From: [Scytonema hofmanni] UTEX 2349
GTDB taxonomy: Bacteria > Cyanobacteriota > Cyanobacteriia > Cyanobacteriales > Nostocaceae
DNA: 48,184 nt
NCBI RefSeq assembly: GCF_000582685.1
Contig: NZ_ALWD01000001.1
Coordinates: 1 to 48,184 of the forward strand
Direction of reading: 5' to 3'
Shown in pieces: positions 15,081 to 23,184 of this stretch. The translations under genes were made by a program, and so were the position numbers. Every line of letters starts with the position of its first letter. Within the stretch, counting starts at the first letter, position 1. The notes under the pieces are model-generated. The model worked only from the letters and a program-made list of their open reading frames with translations, had not been told where the DNA came from and ran no database searches.

Positions 15081-16525
15081 AAGTCTACTCAGGGTTAACA
15101 GTTATCGGGGTAACAATTGCTTTATCAAGTGCGATGTATTTAAGTCAGTCGAATCGTCCGTATGACTTAGTAGCAATTAAATTCTGCCCGAAAACTGCCA
15201 ACTTACCACCTCGCTACGGTGAAGAATTTAGCCAACGTTCGCAAAAGAGCTTAGATAAAAAATATTGCGACTACGAGCATAAATTGCTCAAAGAGATATG
15301 GTCACAAAAGCAATTTGAATCGTCTACACCATTACCCGAATCATCATTCAGCATTCGTCACATCCCTGCTAGTAATAAGAATGCAATTTGGTTTTTAGTT
15401 GCTCCTATAGCCTCTGGAATCGCTTACTTAAGCTGGACTAAAAAGGCAGAAATAGACGAACTATCAGCACATTCGGAATTAGAAGCATACAAAACTTGTA
15501 TCAAAATCAGTACTGTCTCTAATCAAAATGAGCGTGAGTTTAAGAACTTACAGACTAACCGAGTTTGGGACAAGCAGAAGGTAAAACACGGTTTTATATC
15601 CATCGAAGCAATGCAAGATAAGTTAAAGCGCTCCTTTGAGATACAGGATAAAACCCACACATCTACTCTCAAACAATTTGATTTAGCCGATTCCGATATG
15701 GATAAAAAGATTGCTGAAAACTTGCGGGATAAGCACAAGGCTTTATCAGATACCCAAAAGATATTAGGTAAAAAATCTGATAGTGATTCTGATGAATCAA
15801 GTAACCCAGATTCCTATATCCAAGAAAGAGTCAACCAACTATTAGAAGCATTAAAACAATGGGAAGATGGTTGGCTGTACACAATTATCAAAAATAACAA
15901 ACCTTTGTGGTTAATTGGTTCCCAAGGTAGCGGAAAGACCAACACAGCAGGCTGTATAGCAATAATCCGTAAATATTGCTTTGATGCTCCAATATACCAG
16001 CTTATCGACCGTCACGCTACTGGGGAAAACTGGAAAGTGTGGCAATTATTAGATGCACAAATTAAAGCAGAATCCGAATCAGAAATCGGACAGGCATTAG
16101 AAGAAGCTTGCTCACGTTGGTTAGCGAGAATTAAAGAAGTACCCAAACAAAAGCAACAGCTAGTTATTGATGAATTTACCAATCCTAAAAAAATAGCATC
16201 TTGTAAAGAGTCAGCTATGAAGTTTTTCTCCATGCACTTGACAGATACCAGAAAAGCGAAAGAGTATTTTATTGGCATCAATCATTATTTTACCAATGAA
16301 AGCACCGTGGAAGGTACATTTGAAGCACGTAAGGCTGGTACAATTCAAATTAAAAAGTTTTCCGCAAATGGGGAAACACCATTACCAAGAGTACAAATTG
16401 TACATGGTTTGGTGGATAGCAATGGGAATGAATTAGAAGAAGTTGAGGTGACGCTACCTAGTTGGTTTGAGGCAGTCAAGATTTACAACCATTTCAACGG
16501 TAGCAAACTCGACTTTGAAGGATAA
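15077..16525 (+). CDS. Membrane-anchored P-loop ATPase, operon gene 6
   Basis: A 482-residue protein. Two hydrophobic helices (about residues 5-24, and AIWFLVAPIASGIAYLSW around 100-117) anchor it. A long charged, coiled region follows. The ATPase domain begins with LWLIGSQGSGKTNTAG (Walker A near residue 282) and has QQLVIDEFTN (Walker B near residue 362). This layout, two N-terminal helices then one RecA-like domain, recalls coupling proteins (VirD4/TraD) and HerA/FtsK-type pumps, but the sequence is not a clear match. A DNA-pumping role in transfer or partition is inferred from the plasmid context and the relaxase block elsewhere. Confidence 0.65.
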   Translation: MKVYSGLTVIGVTIALSSAMYLSQSNRPYDLVAIKFCPKTANLPPRYGEEFSQRSQKSLDKKYCDYEHKLLKEIWSQKQFESSTPLPESSFSIRHIPASNKNAIWFLVAPIASGIAYLSWTKKAEIDELSAHSELEAYKTCIKISTVSNQNEREFKNLQTNRVWDKQKVKHGFISIEAMQDKLKRSFEIQDKTHTSTLKQFDLADSDMDKKIAENLRDKHKALSDTQKILGKKSDSDSDESSNPDSYIQERVNQLLEALKQWEDGWLYTIIKNNKPLWLIGSQGSGKTNTAGCIAIIRKYCFDAPIYQLIDRHATGENWKVWQLLDAQIKAESESEIGQALEEACSRWLARIKEVPKQKQQLVIDEFTNPKKIASCKESAMKFFSMHLTDTRKAKEYFIGINHYFTNESTVEGTFEARKAGTIQIKKFSANGETPLPRVQIVHGLVDSNGNELEEVEVTLPSWFEAVKIYNHFNGSKLDFEG

Positions 16526-16829
16526 CTAATGAATAACCAACAAAAATTAAGATGACTTAATTCAGATTGATAGCATCAATTAATTCATTTTCATAAAAAT
16601 ATAGCTACCATAACAGGATTTATATTTATTCATAAAATTGTAATTAACATACGTCTACAACCCGCGATTGCATCGCTGGAAGGATTATATTGTTGCAAGT
16701 AAGAACCTTTGCATACAAGCAACTGAAATACATTATTTTTTTATAAAAAAAATTAAATACATTATTTTTTTTGATAAAAAAAGGTAAAATAACACTAATT
16801 GCATCTCCACAAATCCAGCATTAAATTAA
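16526..16829. promoter_or_regulatory. AT-rich intergenic region
   Basis: About 300 bases, strongly AT-rich. AAATACATTATTTTTT-type units occur twice in tandem (about 16727 and 16755), followed by a run ending GGTAAAATAACAC. It probably contains the promoter of the gene at 16830. No coding frame is supported. Confidence 0.4.
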
Positions 16830-17727
16830 ATGACCCGCTTTATACATGACAAGTTTGCCAAGGATTATTTAGAAGAATTATTAAAAGATTATGGAGAGGT
16901 AAAATCATCCGAAAAAGTATCAGGAGAGATAAAAGAAATAGATGTATTGTTCACTCATAAAGTCGAACAAACCTCTAATTTACAAGTGCTGGGATTGCTA
17001 GGAAGATTTGCCGAATATCCTGCAATATTAGAACCATTCCGCAATCCTGTCTCTACCGATGAAATATGCGATTGTATTCTAAAATTATTAGAAGTAAAGG
17101 GTGGACTACGACGAGAAGCACTCAGGAAATAAAACCAAACTCCAGGAGTCGGAAATACCCAAACTGTGGGTTCTGACTCCAACCATATCTGAACGCTTAT
17201 TATCTAGCTTTAACGTTAACCAAAAAGAGGGGTGGTTATCAGGAGTATACTTTTTAGGGGATGCTCTACGGACAGCAATTGTTGCCATACATCAATTACC
17301 GGAAACACCGGAGACGTTGTGGTTGAGGCTTTTAGGTAGGGGAAGTGTGCAGTCACAAGCGATTGTCGAGTTGCAAGCGTTACCATTAAATCACCCATAC
17401 CAGCAAGCAATACTCGAATTAGTTTACAACTTGCGTGAAAATTTGATAATTAATCAAGAATTATCATCAGACGATCAGGAGTTAATTATGCGACTACAAC
17501 CACTTTATCAACAAGACCGGGAAAGAGCTAAACAAGAGGGAAGGGAAGAAGGAGAACAACGTCTAGTTATACGTCAACTTAATCGCCGTCTTGGTGAAAT
17601 TGATGCATCATTAATCGAGCGAGTTCAAGGATTATCTATTGAACAATTAGAGAATTTAGGAGAAGCATTATTAGACTTTTCTAGTGTTGCTGATTTATCA
17701 GCTTGGTTAAACCAACAACTTCGATAA
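16830..17727 (+). pseudogene. Frameshifted DUF4351/Rpn-related protein
   Basis: The first part (16830-17132) encodes MTRFIHDKFAKDYLEELLKD, then EIKEIDVLF and VLGLLGRFAEYPAILEPFRN, ending ...REALRK-stop. The second part, in the +1 frame, continues ...NKTKLQESEIPKLW to LSAWLNQQLR at 17727. The junction lies at CTCAGGAAATAAAACC (about 17121-17136). Removing one A would join LRREALR to NKTKLQES and restore a ~300-residue protein, which is how I recall intact cyanobacterial homologues. The C-terminus (RLVIRQLNRRLGEID...) is a DUF4351 segment. A recent one-base insertion, a sequencing error, or less likely programmed frameshifting would explain it. Confidence 0.75.
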
Positions 17728-17754
17728 ATAATCGATTAATCATGTTTAAAATAC

Positions 17755-17784
17755 ATCCCTCTCGTTTGTTGGGAGGGATTTTTT
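17755..17784 (+). terminator. Rho-independent terminator
   Basis: ATCCCTC (17755-17761) pairs with GAGGGAT (17773-17779) and is followed by a run of T. It closes the DUF4351-type gene. Confidence 0.8.
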
Positions 17785-17826
17785 ATATATCACGCCCAGC
17801 TAATACTTAAAACGTGTTTGGACTGT

Positions 17827-18435
17827 CTAACTAACCGGATGATACAGTCCCGTTTTTTCGTTAAATTCCCACCCAATGCCTGAACTATCTTTACGCTTAG
17901 ACCACCCGACAAAAAGTGGTGGTGGCTGACTACTTCTCTCTTTGCGTACAGTTTCTACATTCACACCTAATCTTTTAGCTAAATTGTCTTCCGTTAATGG
18001 CTGAATTTTAACAGTTTGCCCTTGATAATATGAATTGTTATAATACGATTTATTTCGCTTTGGTTGGTTGTTGAGGTTATTTTGTATCTGGATAATAGCA
18101 TCAGCAAATTGTGCCATCCGAGTTGTCATACCCTCGATTTTTTGTTCTAGTGAGGCGAGACGTTTGGCTGAGTCCGTTTCATTGCTATTCGACTCACCCA
18201 ACAATTGCGACTCCAAATTATCAAGTCGTTCGTAAATTGCCGATATTATTTGACTTGTAGCATTAGATGTGCTGTCACTGCTGCTATCCAACGCCAATAT
18301 CAATTCATCCAGAGAGTGAAGTACCTCACTTGTGCGTCCTTGTCGGTGCAACCGGGATAATTCCCTAACTGCGGGAATTAACACAGTGGGGATGCGGATC
18401 ATCTGGCTGGGTTTGTCATTACTAGTGTCAGGCAT
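17827..18435 (-). CDS. RHH-like plasmid DNA-binding protein
   Basis: A 202-residue protein from ATG 18435 (MPDTSNDKPSQMIRIPTVLI). A TTG-initiated frame reaching to 18474 runs into a perfect inverted repeat and is less likely. Residues ~10-50 (MIRIPTVLIPAVRELSRLHR) resemble a strand plus helix of an RHH or similar small DNA-binding fold. The middle is coiled coil (IYERLDNLESQLLGE; RLASLEQKIEGMTTRMAQ). The C-terminus (LAKRLGVNVETVRKERSSQP, then FVGWSKRKDSSGIGWEF) is HTH-like with a W-rich end. The layout parallels the protein at 2519-3175. A cluster of palindromes lies directly upstream, so autoregulation is likely. Confidence 0.6.
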   Translation of the reverse strand: MPDTSNDKPSQMIRIPTVLIPAVRELSRLHRQGRTSEVLHSLDELILALDSSSDSTSNATSQIISAIYERLDNLESQLLGESNSNETDSAKRLASLEQKIEGMTTRMAQFADAIIQIQNNLNNQPKRNKSYYNNSYYQGQTVKIQPLTEDNLAKRLGVNVETVRKERSSQPPPLFVGWSKRKDSSGIGWEFNEKTGLYHPVS

Positions 18436-18448
18436 GGTGATAGCAGTA

Positions 18449-18492
18449 TTGATATCGATGAAGCACGATATCAAACAGATAGCAATGCTATC
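18449..18492. promoter_or_regulatory. Palindrome cluster upstream of RHH gene
   Basis: TTGATATCG (18449-18457) and CGATATCAA (18466-18474) are perfect inverted arms. They are followed by GATAGC-AAT-GCTATC (18478-18492). GATAGC and GATATC also occur on either side. This lies 14 bases before the RHH-like gene start and is a good operator candidate. Confidence 0.55.
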
Positions 18493-18615
18493 AGGATATC
18501 AGTTTATGCCTGCCCCGTTGTTGGTACAGAAACATGAATAAAAGAACAGTACTGATGCGATTCGATGAGTGGCGGCAACCGATTAGATTAAGGGATACAT
18601 AATTAGCGTAAAATA

Positions 18616-18643
18616 AGTATCGAAAATGAATCTTTTCGATAGT
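18616..18643. promoter_or_regulatory. dif/res-like recombination site
   Basis: Left arm AGTATCGAAAA, 6-base spacer TGAATC, right arm TTTTCGATAGT. The arms are inverted with 10 of 11 matches (9 consecutive innermost). The 11-6-11 geometry is that of XerC/XerD core sites. It ends two bases before the ATG of the tyrosine recombinase gene. It could serve for dimer resolution and at the same time as an operator. Confidence 0.6.
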
Positions 18644-18645
18644 TT

Positions 18646-19611
18646 ATGCCGCCACCAGATGATGATGGTTCACTCGTAAGGGCAAATCCCTTTGCTCTAG
18701 CCCTCGAACGCGATTTGTTGCAGGAATTATTGGTGGGCAAGCGCAACAAAAGTACTCGCCACGAGTATGCGAAGGATTTAAAGAACTTTTTCATGACGGT
18801 GTGCGGTCAAGAACCAACTGCGGTGTTGGTGGCACAATTTCTACAAATGGACAGGTTTTCGGCGGTGACGCTGGTATTGCGCTATAAGGCGATGCTGGTT
18901 GACCAGGAGTTGAAGGAAGCGACTGTCAACAGGCGGTTGGCGGCAATTAAGGCACTGGTTAATTATGCCTATAAGGTGGGGAAGTGCGACTGGACGCTTG
19001 CAGATATTAAGTGTGAGAAGGTAAAGCCCTACCGGGATACGACAGGGATTGGTCCGGAAGCATTCAAGAAAATGTTAGCAGTACCCGATAGGGAAACGTT
19101 GAAAGGGAAGCGGGATTATGCGCTGCTGCGGCTGTTGTGGGCAAATGCCCTCAGACGTGAGGAGGTTTCCCACTGCAATATTGAAGATTTGGATATGTAT
19201 GCAAGGACGCTGGCTATCTTGGGAAAAGGTAGGGGAACCCAAAAGGAAAATATCGATTTGCATCCCAAAACTTGCAATGCGCTACAGGATTGGTTGAATG
19301 TGCGTCGGGAGTTAGATATCAAGCAACCGTTGTTTATTTCGCTACGACCGCTGAAAGGGCATCGGTTGACGGGCGATGGTATCCGCAAGATTGTTGTGGC
19401 GATTGCAAAGCGGGCTGGTATTTCTAAAACTATCAGCCCGCACAGAATCAGGCATTCGTCGGTAACGGCGGCGCTGGATGCGAGTAGTGGAGATGTCAGA
19501 AGCGTGCAAAAGTTAAGCCGCCATGCGAGTTTGAATACTTTGATGATTTACGACGACAACCGCACTAAGGCGCAGGGTAAAATCACGGCGTTATTGGAAG
19601 ATTTGGTTTGA
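18646..19611 (+). CDS. Xer-like tyrosine recombinase
   Basis: A 321-residue phage-integrase-family protein with an N-terminal SAM-like core-binding domain (about 30-115) and a C-terminal catalytic domain. The catalytic set is complete: R170 (NALRREEV), K194 (LGKGRG), H266 and R269 (HRIRH), H293 (LSRHAS) and the nucleophile Y302 (LMIYDDN). The length matches XerC/XerD. On a plasmid such an enzyme usually resolves multimers. The perfect-arm site immediately before the start codon supports this. No Shine-Dalgarno sequence is apparent, since that position is occupied by the site. Integration of an element is an alternative role. Confidence 0.85.
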   Translation: MPPPDDDGSLVRANPFALALERDLLQELLVGKRNKSTRHEYAKDLKNFFMTVCGQEPTAVLVAQFLQMDRFSAVTLVLRYKAMLVDQELKEATVNRRLAAIKALVNYAYKVGKCDWTLADIKCEKVKPYRDTTGIGPEAFKKMLAVPDRETLKGKRDYALLRLLWANALRREEVSHCNIEDLDMYARTLAILGKGRGTQKENIDLHPKTCNALQDWLNVRRELDIKQPLFISLRPLKGHRLTGDGIRKIVVAIAKRAGISKTISPHRIRHSSVTAALDASSGDVRSVQKLSRHASLNTLMIYDDNRTKAQGKITALLEDLV

Positions 19612-19770
19612 GATAATCGTTATTATAAGATTGCTGAGGAATAAAGCAATTTTGACAGTCTGCAAGGTATTCATTGCTTTTCTCCTCTTTCAACTTGAGT
19701 TTTTCGTCACGCTTTTCTTACGATTACACGTCGGCACAGCCGTTGTTGTTCGGAGTGCGATCGCACGTTA

Positions 19771-20205
19771 CTATTTTCTATTTTTAGTTAAGTTATTAAG
19801 TTTGGTGAGACTCGACCGAATATTCCCCACTTCTTTCCTACTTTTGAGCCGCTTCTTGGCTTCCTTGATAACTTGCCGCATCACGGATTCTTTATCTTTA
19901 CAGGTTACGTAGAAAGCCTCAAGTAATGTTTCGATTGTCATTTTCTCTCGATTGCACAGTTCGTCGATTTCGTCTTTAATGGGAACTTCCAACCTTACAG
20001 GAATTCTAGAAGCGATTTCTGGGTAATTTGCGAGTAATTCTTCTAGCTGTTTGAGGTTCGTATCGAGCGCTGGTTGCTGCACTCCTTCAGTTGCTACATC
20101 CAAAGGAGTTAAAGTGTCAGTAGTAGTCGGTTGTTGCAATACATCAATACGTGGCTCCACGGTAGGTTGGGTTGCGCGATCGCGAATTTCATCTAAAAGG
20201 CTCAT
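19771..20205 (-). CDS. ParA partner protein (putative RHH centromere-binding protein)
   Basis: A 144-residue protein located 22 bases downstream of parA on the same strand. The N-terminal half is Thr/Gln/Pro-rich and probably flexible. Residues ~68-105 (RIPVRLEVPIKDEIDELCNR, then EKMTIETLLEAFYVTC) look like a strand followed by two helices of a ribbon-helix-helix. The C-terminus is strongly basic (KEAKKRLKSRKE). Small basic RHH proteins encoded after a ParA ATPase are the usual adaptor (ParG/ParR-like) that binds the centromere. Confidence 0.6.
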   Translation of the reverse strand: MSLLDEIRDRATQPTVEPRIDVLQQPTTTDTLTPLDVATEGVQQPALDTNLKQLEELLANYPEIASRIPVRLEVPIKDEIDELCNREKMTIETLLEAFYVTCKDKESVMRQVIKEAKKRLKSRKEVGNIRSSLTKLNNLTKNRK

Positions 20206-20227
20206 TGGTTGCTCCTGCTACTATAAA

Positions 20228-21085
20228 TTACACTGCTAATGACGGAATAAGTTTTGCGTACTGTTCGGCTAATGCTGGTTTTAGTTTCTGTGCCAATACT
20301 GAAATTGGATATTCCAATCCCGGTTGTCCTAAATCGCTTGGTGATACCCGTTGGTTGATAGCATTTTTATATACATCAGATTCGAGCAGGTGGGGTAACA
20401 TCAAATCTTTTCCCACTATTTCGCCCATTGCTTCGATACTGCTTTTAGTAGCTTTTGTGGGGTTGACACCCGTCCATTTTGCGCGGAAGGGGACTACTCC
20501 CACGAGTGAGCCATAGGGTAATGCGGGCTGAAATTCCTTTACCAGTCCGAGTGTTCTAACCAAAGACTGCACTCCCTTGACGTTGGCTTCTGCCGGGATT
20601 ATCCATTTATCCCCCGCACCGAGGGAAGTTTGGGCAAGGTGCGATCGCTCTGGTGGTGGATCTACAATTATTACCCCAAAGTTGTTGGCAATGGCTTGCA
20701 AGCGGTTTCTCAGGATAAACAAACTAATGCCGCTGGATGCCAATTTGTAGTTAGCATTCTCTAAGCCATCGTCTGAAGGTATCAAAAATAAGTTGGCGTT
20801 GCTGATGGTGTCGTTGTCAAGTTGGACATCCGGTACTGGGGCGATCGCATTAATAAGGGGTGTTTTTTCTTCCGACTGGGTGATTACCTCCAGCAAAGTG
20901 GGGGTATTTGGTTGCACCTTAACCCCTAGAAAACTTGTGAGTGATGACTGCGGGTCTGCATCAATGAACAGTACTGGAATACCTAACCGTCCTAGATATC
21001 GACCCAGCATTAAGGTGACAGTAGACTTCCCTTGTCCCCCTGCCAATCCCAAGGTGACGATTGTAGGAGTATGAGATTTTTGCAT
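20228..21085 (-). CDS. parA: ParA family partition ATPase
   Basis: A 285-residue protein from ATG 21085 (MQKSHTPTIVTLGLAGGQGK). A TTG five codons upstream is less likely. The P-loop reads LAGGQGKST. Canonical ParA has KGGxGK(S/T), so the signature lysine at the start of the loop is replaced by alanine. LFIDADPQSSLTSFLG (switch I region) and IIVDPPPE (Walker B region) are present. The family segregates plasmids by ATP-dependent movement over the nucleoid. The partner gene follows. Repeated TTGTAC sequences lie upstream. Confidence 0.8.
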   Translation of the reverse strand: MQKSHTPTIVTLGLAGGQGKSTVTLMLGRYLGRLGIPVLFIDADPQSSLTSFLGVKVQPNTPTLLEVITQSEEKTPLINAIAPVPDVQLDNDTISNANLFLIPSDDGLENANYKLASSGISLFILRNRLQAIANNFGVIIVDPPPERSHLAQTSLGAGDKWIIPAEANVKGVQSLVRTLGLVKEFQPALPYGSLVGVVPFRAKWTGVNPTKATKSSIEAMGEIVGKDLMLPHLLESDVYKNAINQRVSPSDLGQPGLEYPISVLAQKLKPALAEQYAKLIPSLAV

Positions 21086-21094
21086 TGATCCATA

Positions 21095-21207
21095 GTACAA
21101 ATTAATTGTTGCAGAAAAATACTACTATACAATTGCACTCTTGTACTTTAAAGAAATTACAATTTTGTACAAAAGTAGTTATATACAAAGTAACCGCAAT
21201 TATGTAC
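21095..21207. promoter_or_regulatory. TTGTAC repeats upstream of parA
   Basis: GTACAA at 21095, TTGTAC at 21141, the palindrome TTTTGTACAAAA at 21163-21174, and ATGTAC near 21202. They lie within 115 bases upstream of the parA start in an AT-rich stretch. They could be the operator or centromere bound by the par proteins. Confidence 0.4.
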
Positions 21208-21955
21208 GCAGTCGTTTAGCTCTAGCCACATTACCACCTTTAAAACGGGAACGCTTACTAGAAGCACTGCAACTACTGCAACAAAATCCTCTGATTCAAA
21301 ATTTGTCTGCCGAACTCGCCGCAGGCTCCCGTCCTGGTACAAGTGTGCTATCAATTACGGTGAGGGAGGCTAAGTCCTTCAATACTCAAGTAACGTGAGT
21401 TCGACGGAACTAAAAAATGGCAGGAGGTAGTGCAGGCAAATATGAAGGGTAAATATCAATCGAAGGTTTTTTAGGCAAATAAGTATAAGCACGATGGTAG
21501 ACTAAGCCCTGACCCTCATTTTTGTTAGATATTCTTAGTTTCGGCTTTTTTTTGTCACTTTTTACCGATTCTCTATCAATCGTAGCGATCGCTGCCGTGA
21601 ATGCCCTGTTGTGCAAATCCATCCAGTTATGCAAATCCATACATAGCAAGCTTTTTGCCTTTTTCTAACCCTCGAACTCACGTTCAAGTAGTGCTGTACC
21701 CCATTTATGCGATCGCCTAGCGTTGGTAGTTTCCGACTATGTTTGCAGTTTGCTACAGGTAGCACTTGGAATTCAGGTAGAGAAAATCCAGACGTTAACA
21801 CCCTAGCGTCCGTTGGTCTGGGTTTGCAGTGGCGTCAAAGCGATCGCTTTACTGCTCGTCTTGATTGGGGTATTCCTTTAGTATCTGTTGATTCGAGGGA
21901 AAGGACATGGCAAGAAAACGGCGTGTATTTTTCCATACTTTACAATCCATTTTGA
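21193..21955 (+). pseudogene. Relic of a TpsB (ShlB/FhaC-type) transporter gene
   Basis: The first part encodes NYVRSRLALATLPPLKRERL followed by NPLIQNLSAELAAGSRPG and SFNTQV. This matches the intact TpsB at 36903-38687 closely (NYIRSRIALG..., NPLIQNLSAELSAGSR). The second part (about 21707-21955) encodes RSPSVGSFR, then NTLASVGLGLQW and WQENGVYFSILYNPF, the barrel C-terminus. The signal peptide, most of POTRA and most of the barrel are missing, a frameshift lies near 21700, and a 291-bp MITE splits it. It is clearly non-functional and not an exact copy, so it comes from a related rather than the same gene. Confidence 0.85.
21393..21683. mobile_element. MITE with 12-bp inverted ends inside the TpsB relic
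   Basis: ACGTGAGTTCGA (21393-21404) and TCGAACTCACGT (21672-21683) are perfect terminal inverted repeats. TCAAGTA flanks the element on both sides (21386-21392 and 21684-21690) as a 7-base target duplication. The 291-bp interior has no convincing gene. Removing it and one repeat rejoins the transporter sequence. Confidence 0.8.
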
Positions 21956-22186
21956 AGCTTAAATGCTTTGCATGGTTTGTAGTAAGCGCTAAAGCGCTTA
22001 AACCCGGATTTCTCACAAAGCCGGAGAAAAGAGGAGTCAAAATAAGTTATTTACAGCACTGTTACATAGCAAGGGTTTCGGCGTTTTTTAATTTAGCCTA
22101 TTTTTTCGTCAAGATCCTTATCCAACAGGGGTTTCATAAATCTCGTGTGTACACCGTAGGGCAAATCGACGGAGCAGAGGAGAGAC

Positions 22187-22366
22187 TTATTTTTGAAGGC
22201 TAGCTAATTCTGAAACTTCAGAAGATGGCAGATTTTTACATACTTGGACACTGTCAACTTTTAAATAACGCAGTAATTCCCGAATTACATCAGTAGCGGG
22301 TCTTCCTGTTTTTGTACAGTATTCTTCCAATTTCTGTCTTTCTGTTGACGTGAGATACTAACTCAT
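22187..22366 (-). pseudogene. CopG-type RHH gene with a stop at codon 3
   Basis: ATG 22366 is followed by AGT, then TAG, then an intact small frame: YLTSTERQKLEEYCTKTGR, PATDVIRELLRYLKV, and on to ASLQK-stop. The body matches small cyanobacterial CopG/ribbon-helix-helix proteins, which as I recall start MS(K/Q)YLT. One base change from AAG or CAG to TAG would explain the stop. A TTG further in could still initiate a shortened product, but the RHH strand would be lost. Confidence 0.65.
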
Positions 22367-22401
22367 CACAAACCCATAACCAGTTGAGCCGCCAGTTAAA
22401 T

Positions 22402-23142
22402 TCAGCAGATATCCTCGACTTCAATTTTAATTTTCTCAAATTGCTGGTTCAGCCATTCGGAAAATAGATGAGAAATAATTTTTAAATGTAAGGTTTTATT
22501 TAATTGGGGTATAATAATTTCCTCAACATTAATAAAATGTACCCCCTTAGAGGTAACAATTGGTTTAAGAAGCTGAGGTGGAGTTGCTGCAAATACAGCT
22601 GTTGATATTTCTGGTTTCAAATTTATACGGCTCAGTATTCCCTTATATCCTCCACATCGGCGTATCTCATCATTCTGAATATATTGATGGGCAACTTCAG
22701 GAAAAGTAATCTCACCCTCTTGAATTGCGTAAAACATTTCCATTGCCAAGTCTAAATCATCGAAGACAACTTCATACATGACTATTTGAGCATAATCCAA
22801 TTGATTTTCAACAAAGAACTGTTCAACTTTGTCGGCGAATAAATGTTCTGCTAACTTTGAGGAGAGAACATTATAATAAACTAACTCTTCAAAATCATCT
22901 AAAGAAAGACCGTGTTTTTGTAGCCAAGACCAAGTAACTTCAGCATTCTCAAGTTTGTTCATCATCCGCAAGCTATCCGCGGCTTCTTGAAGTTCTTTTG
23001 TCTCAACTTTTATACCTGTTTCTTGGGCTACATCTATAATAATCTTACGGCTGATAATACTCTTGACAATAGTAGGGATTTGGCAGGAAAGTTTGATTTC
23101 ATTAATAATGTCGTCTTGGGAAACAGCAAGAAATTTTGACAT
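22402..23142 (-). CDS. Parvulin-like (PpiC/SurA-type) peptidyl-prolyl isomerase, export arm
   Basis: A 246-residue protein with no signal peptide. ATG at 23142 follows AAGGAG at good distance. An N-terminal helical SurA-like region (about 1-110) precedes a rotamase-like domain: AQIVMYEVVFDDLDLAMEMF, GEITFPEVAHQYIQ, CGGYKGILSR, TSKGVHFINVEEI. The usual G-x-H-x-I pattern of parvulins survives as GVHFINV. It is the last gene of the minus-strand operon after HlyD, with a 42-base gap. A second such protein ends the plus-strand arm. A role in handling or folding the exported peptide is inferred. Confidence 0.75.
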   Translation of the reverse strand: MSKFLAVSQDDIINEIKLSCQIPTIVKSIISRKIIIDVAQETGIKVETKELQEAADSLRMMNKLENAEVTWSWLQKHGLSLDDFEELVYYNVLSSKLAEHLFADKVEQFFVENQLDYAQIVMYEVVFDDLDLAMEMFYAIQEGEITFPEVAHQYIQNDEIRRCGGYKGILSRINLKPEISTAVFAATPPQLLKPIVTSKGVHFINVEEIIIPQLNKTLHLKIISHLFSEWLNQQFEKIKIEVEDIC

Positions 23143-23184
23143 AAATTAACTCCTTAGTAATAATTTATTTTTGCTCGACTTTTT

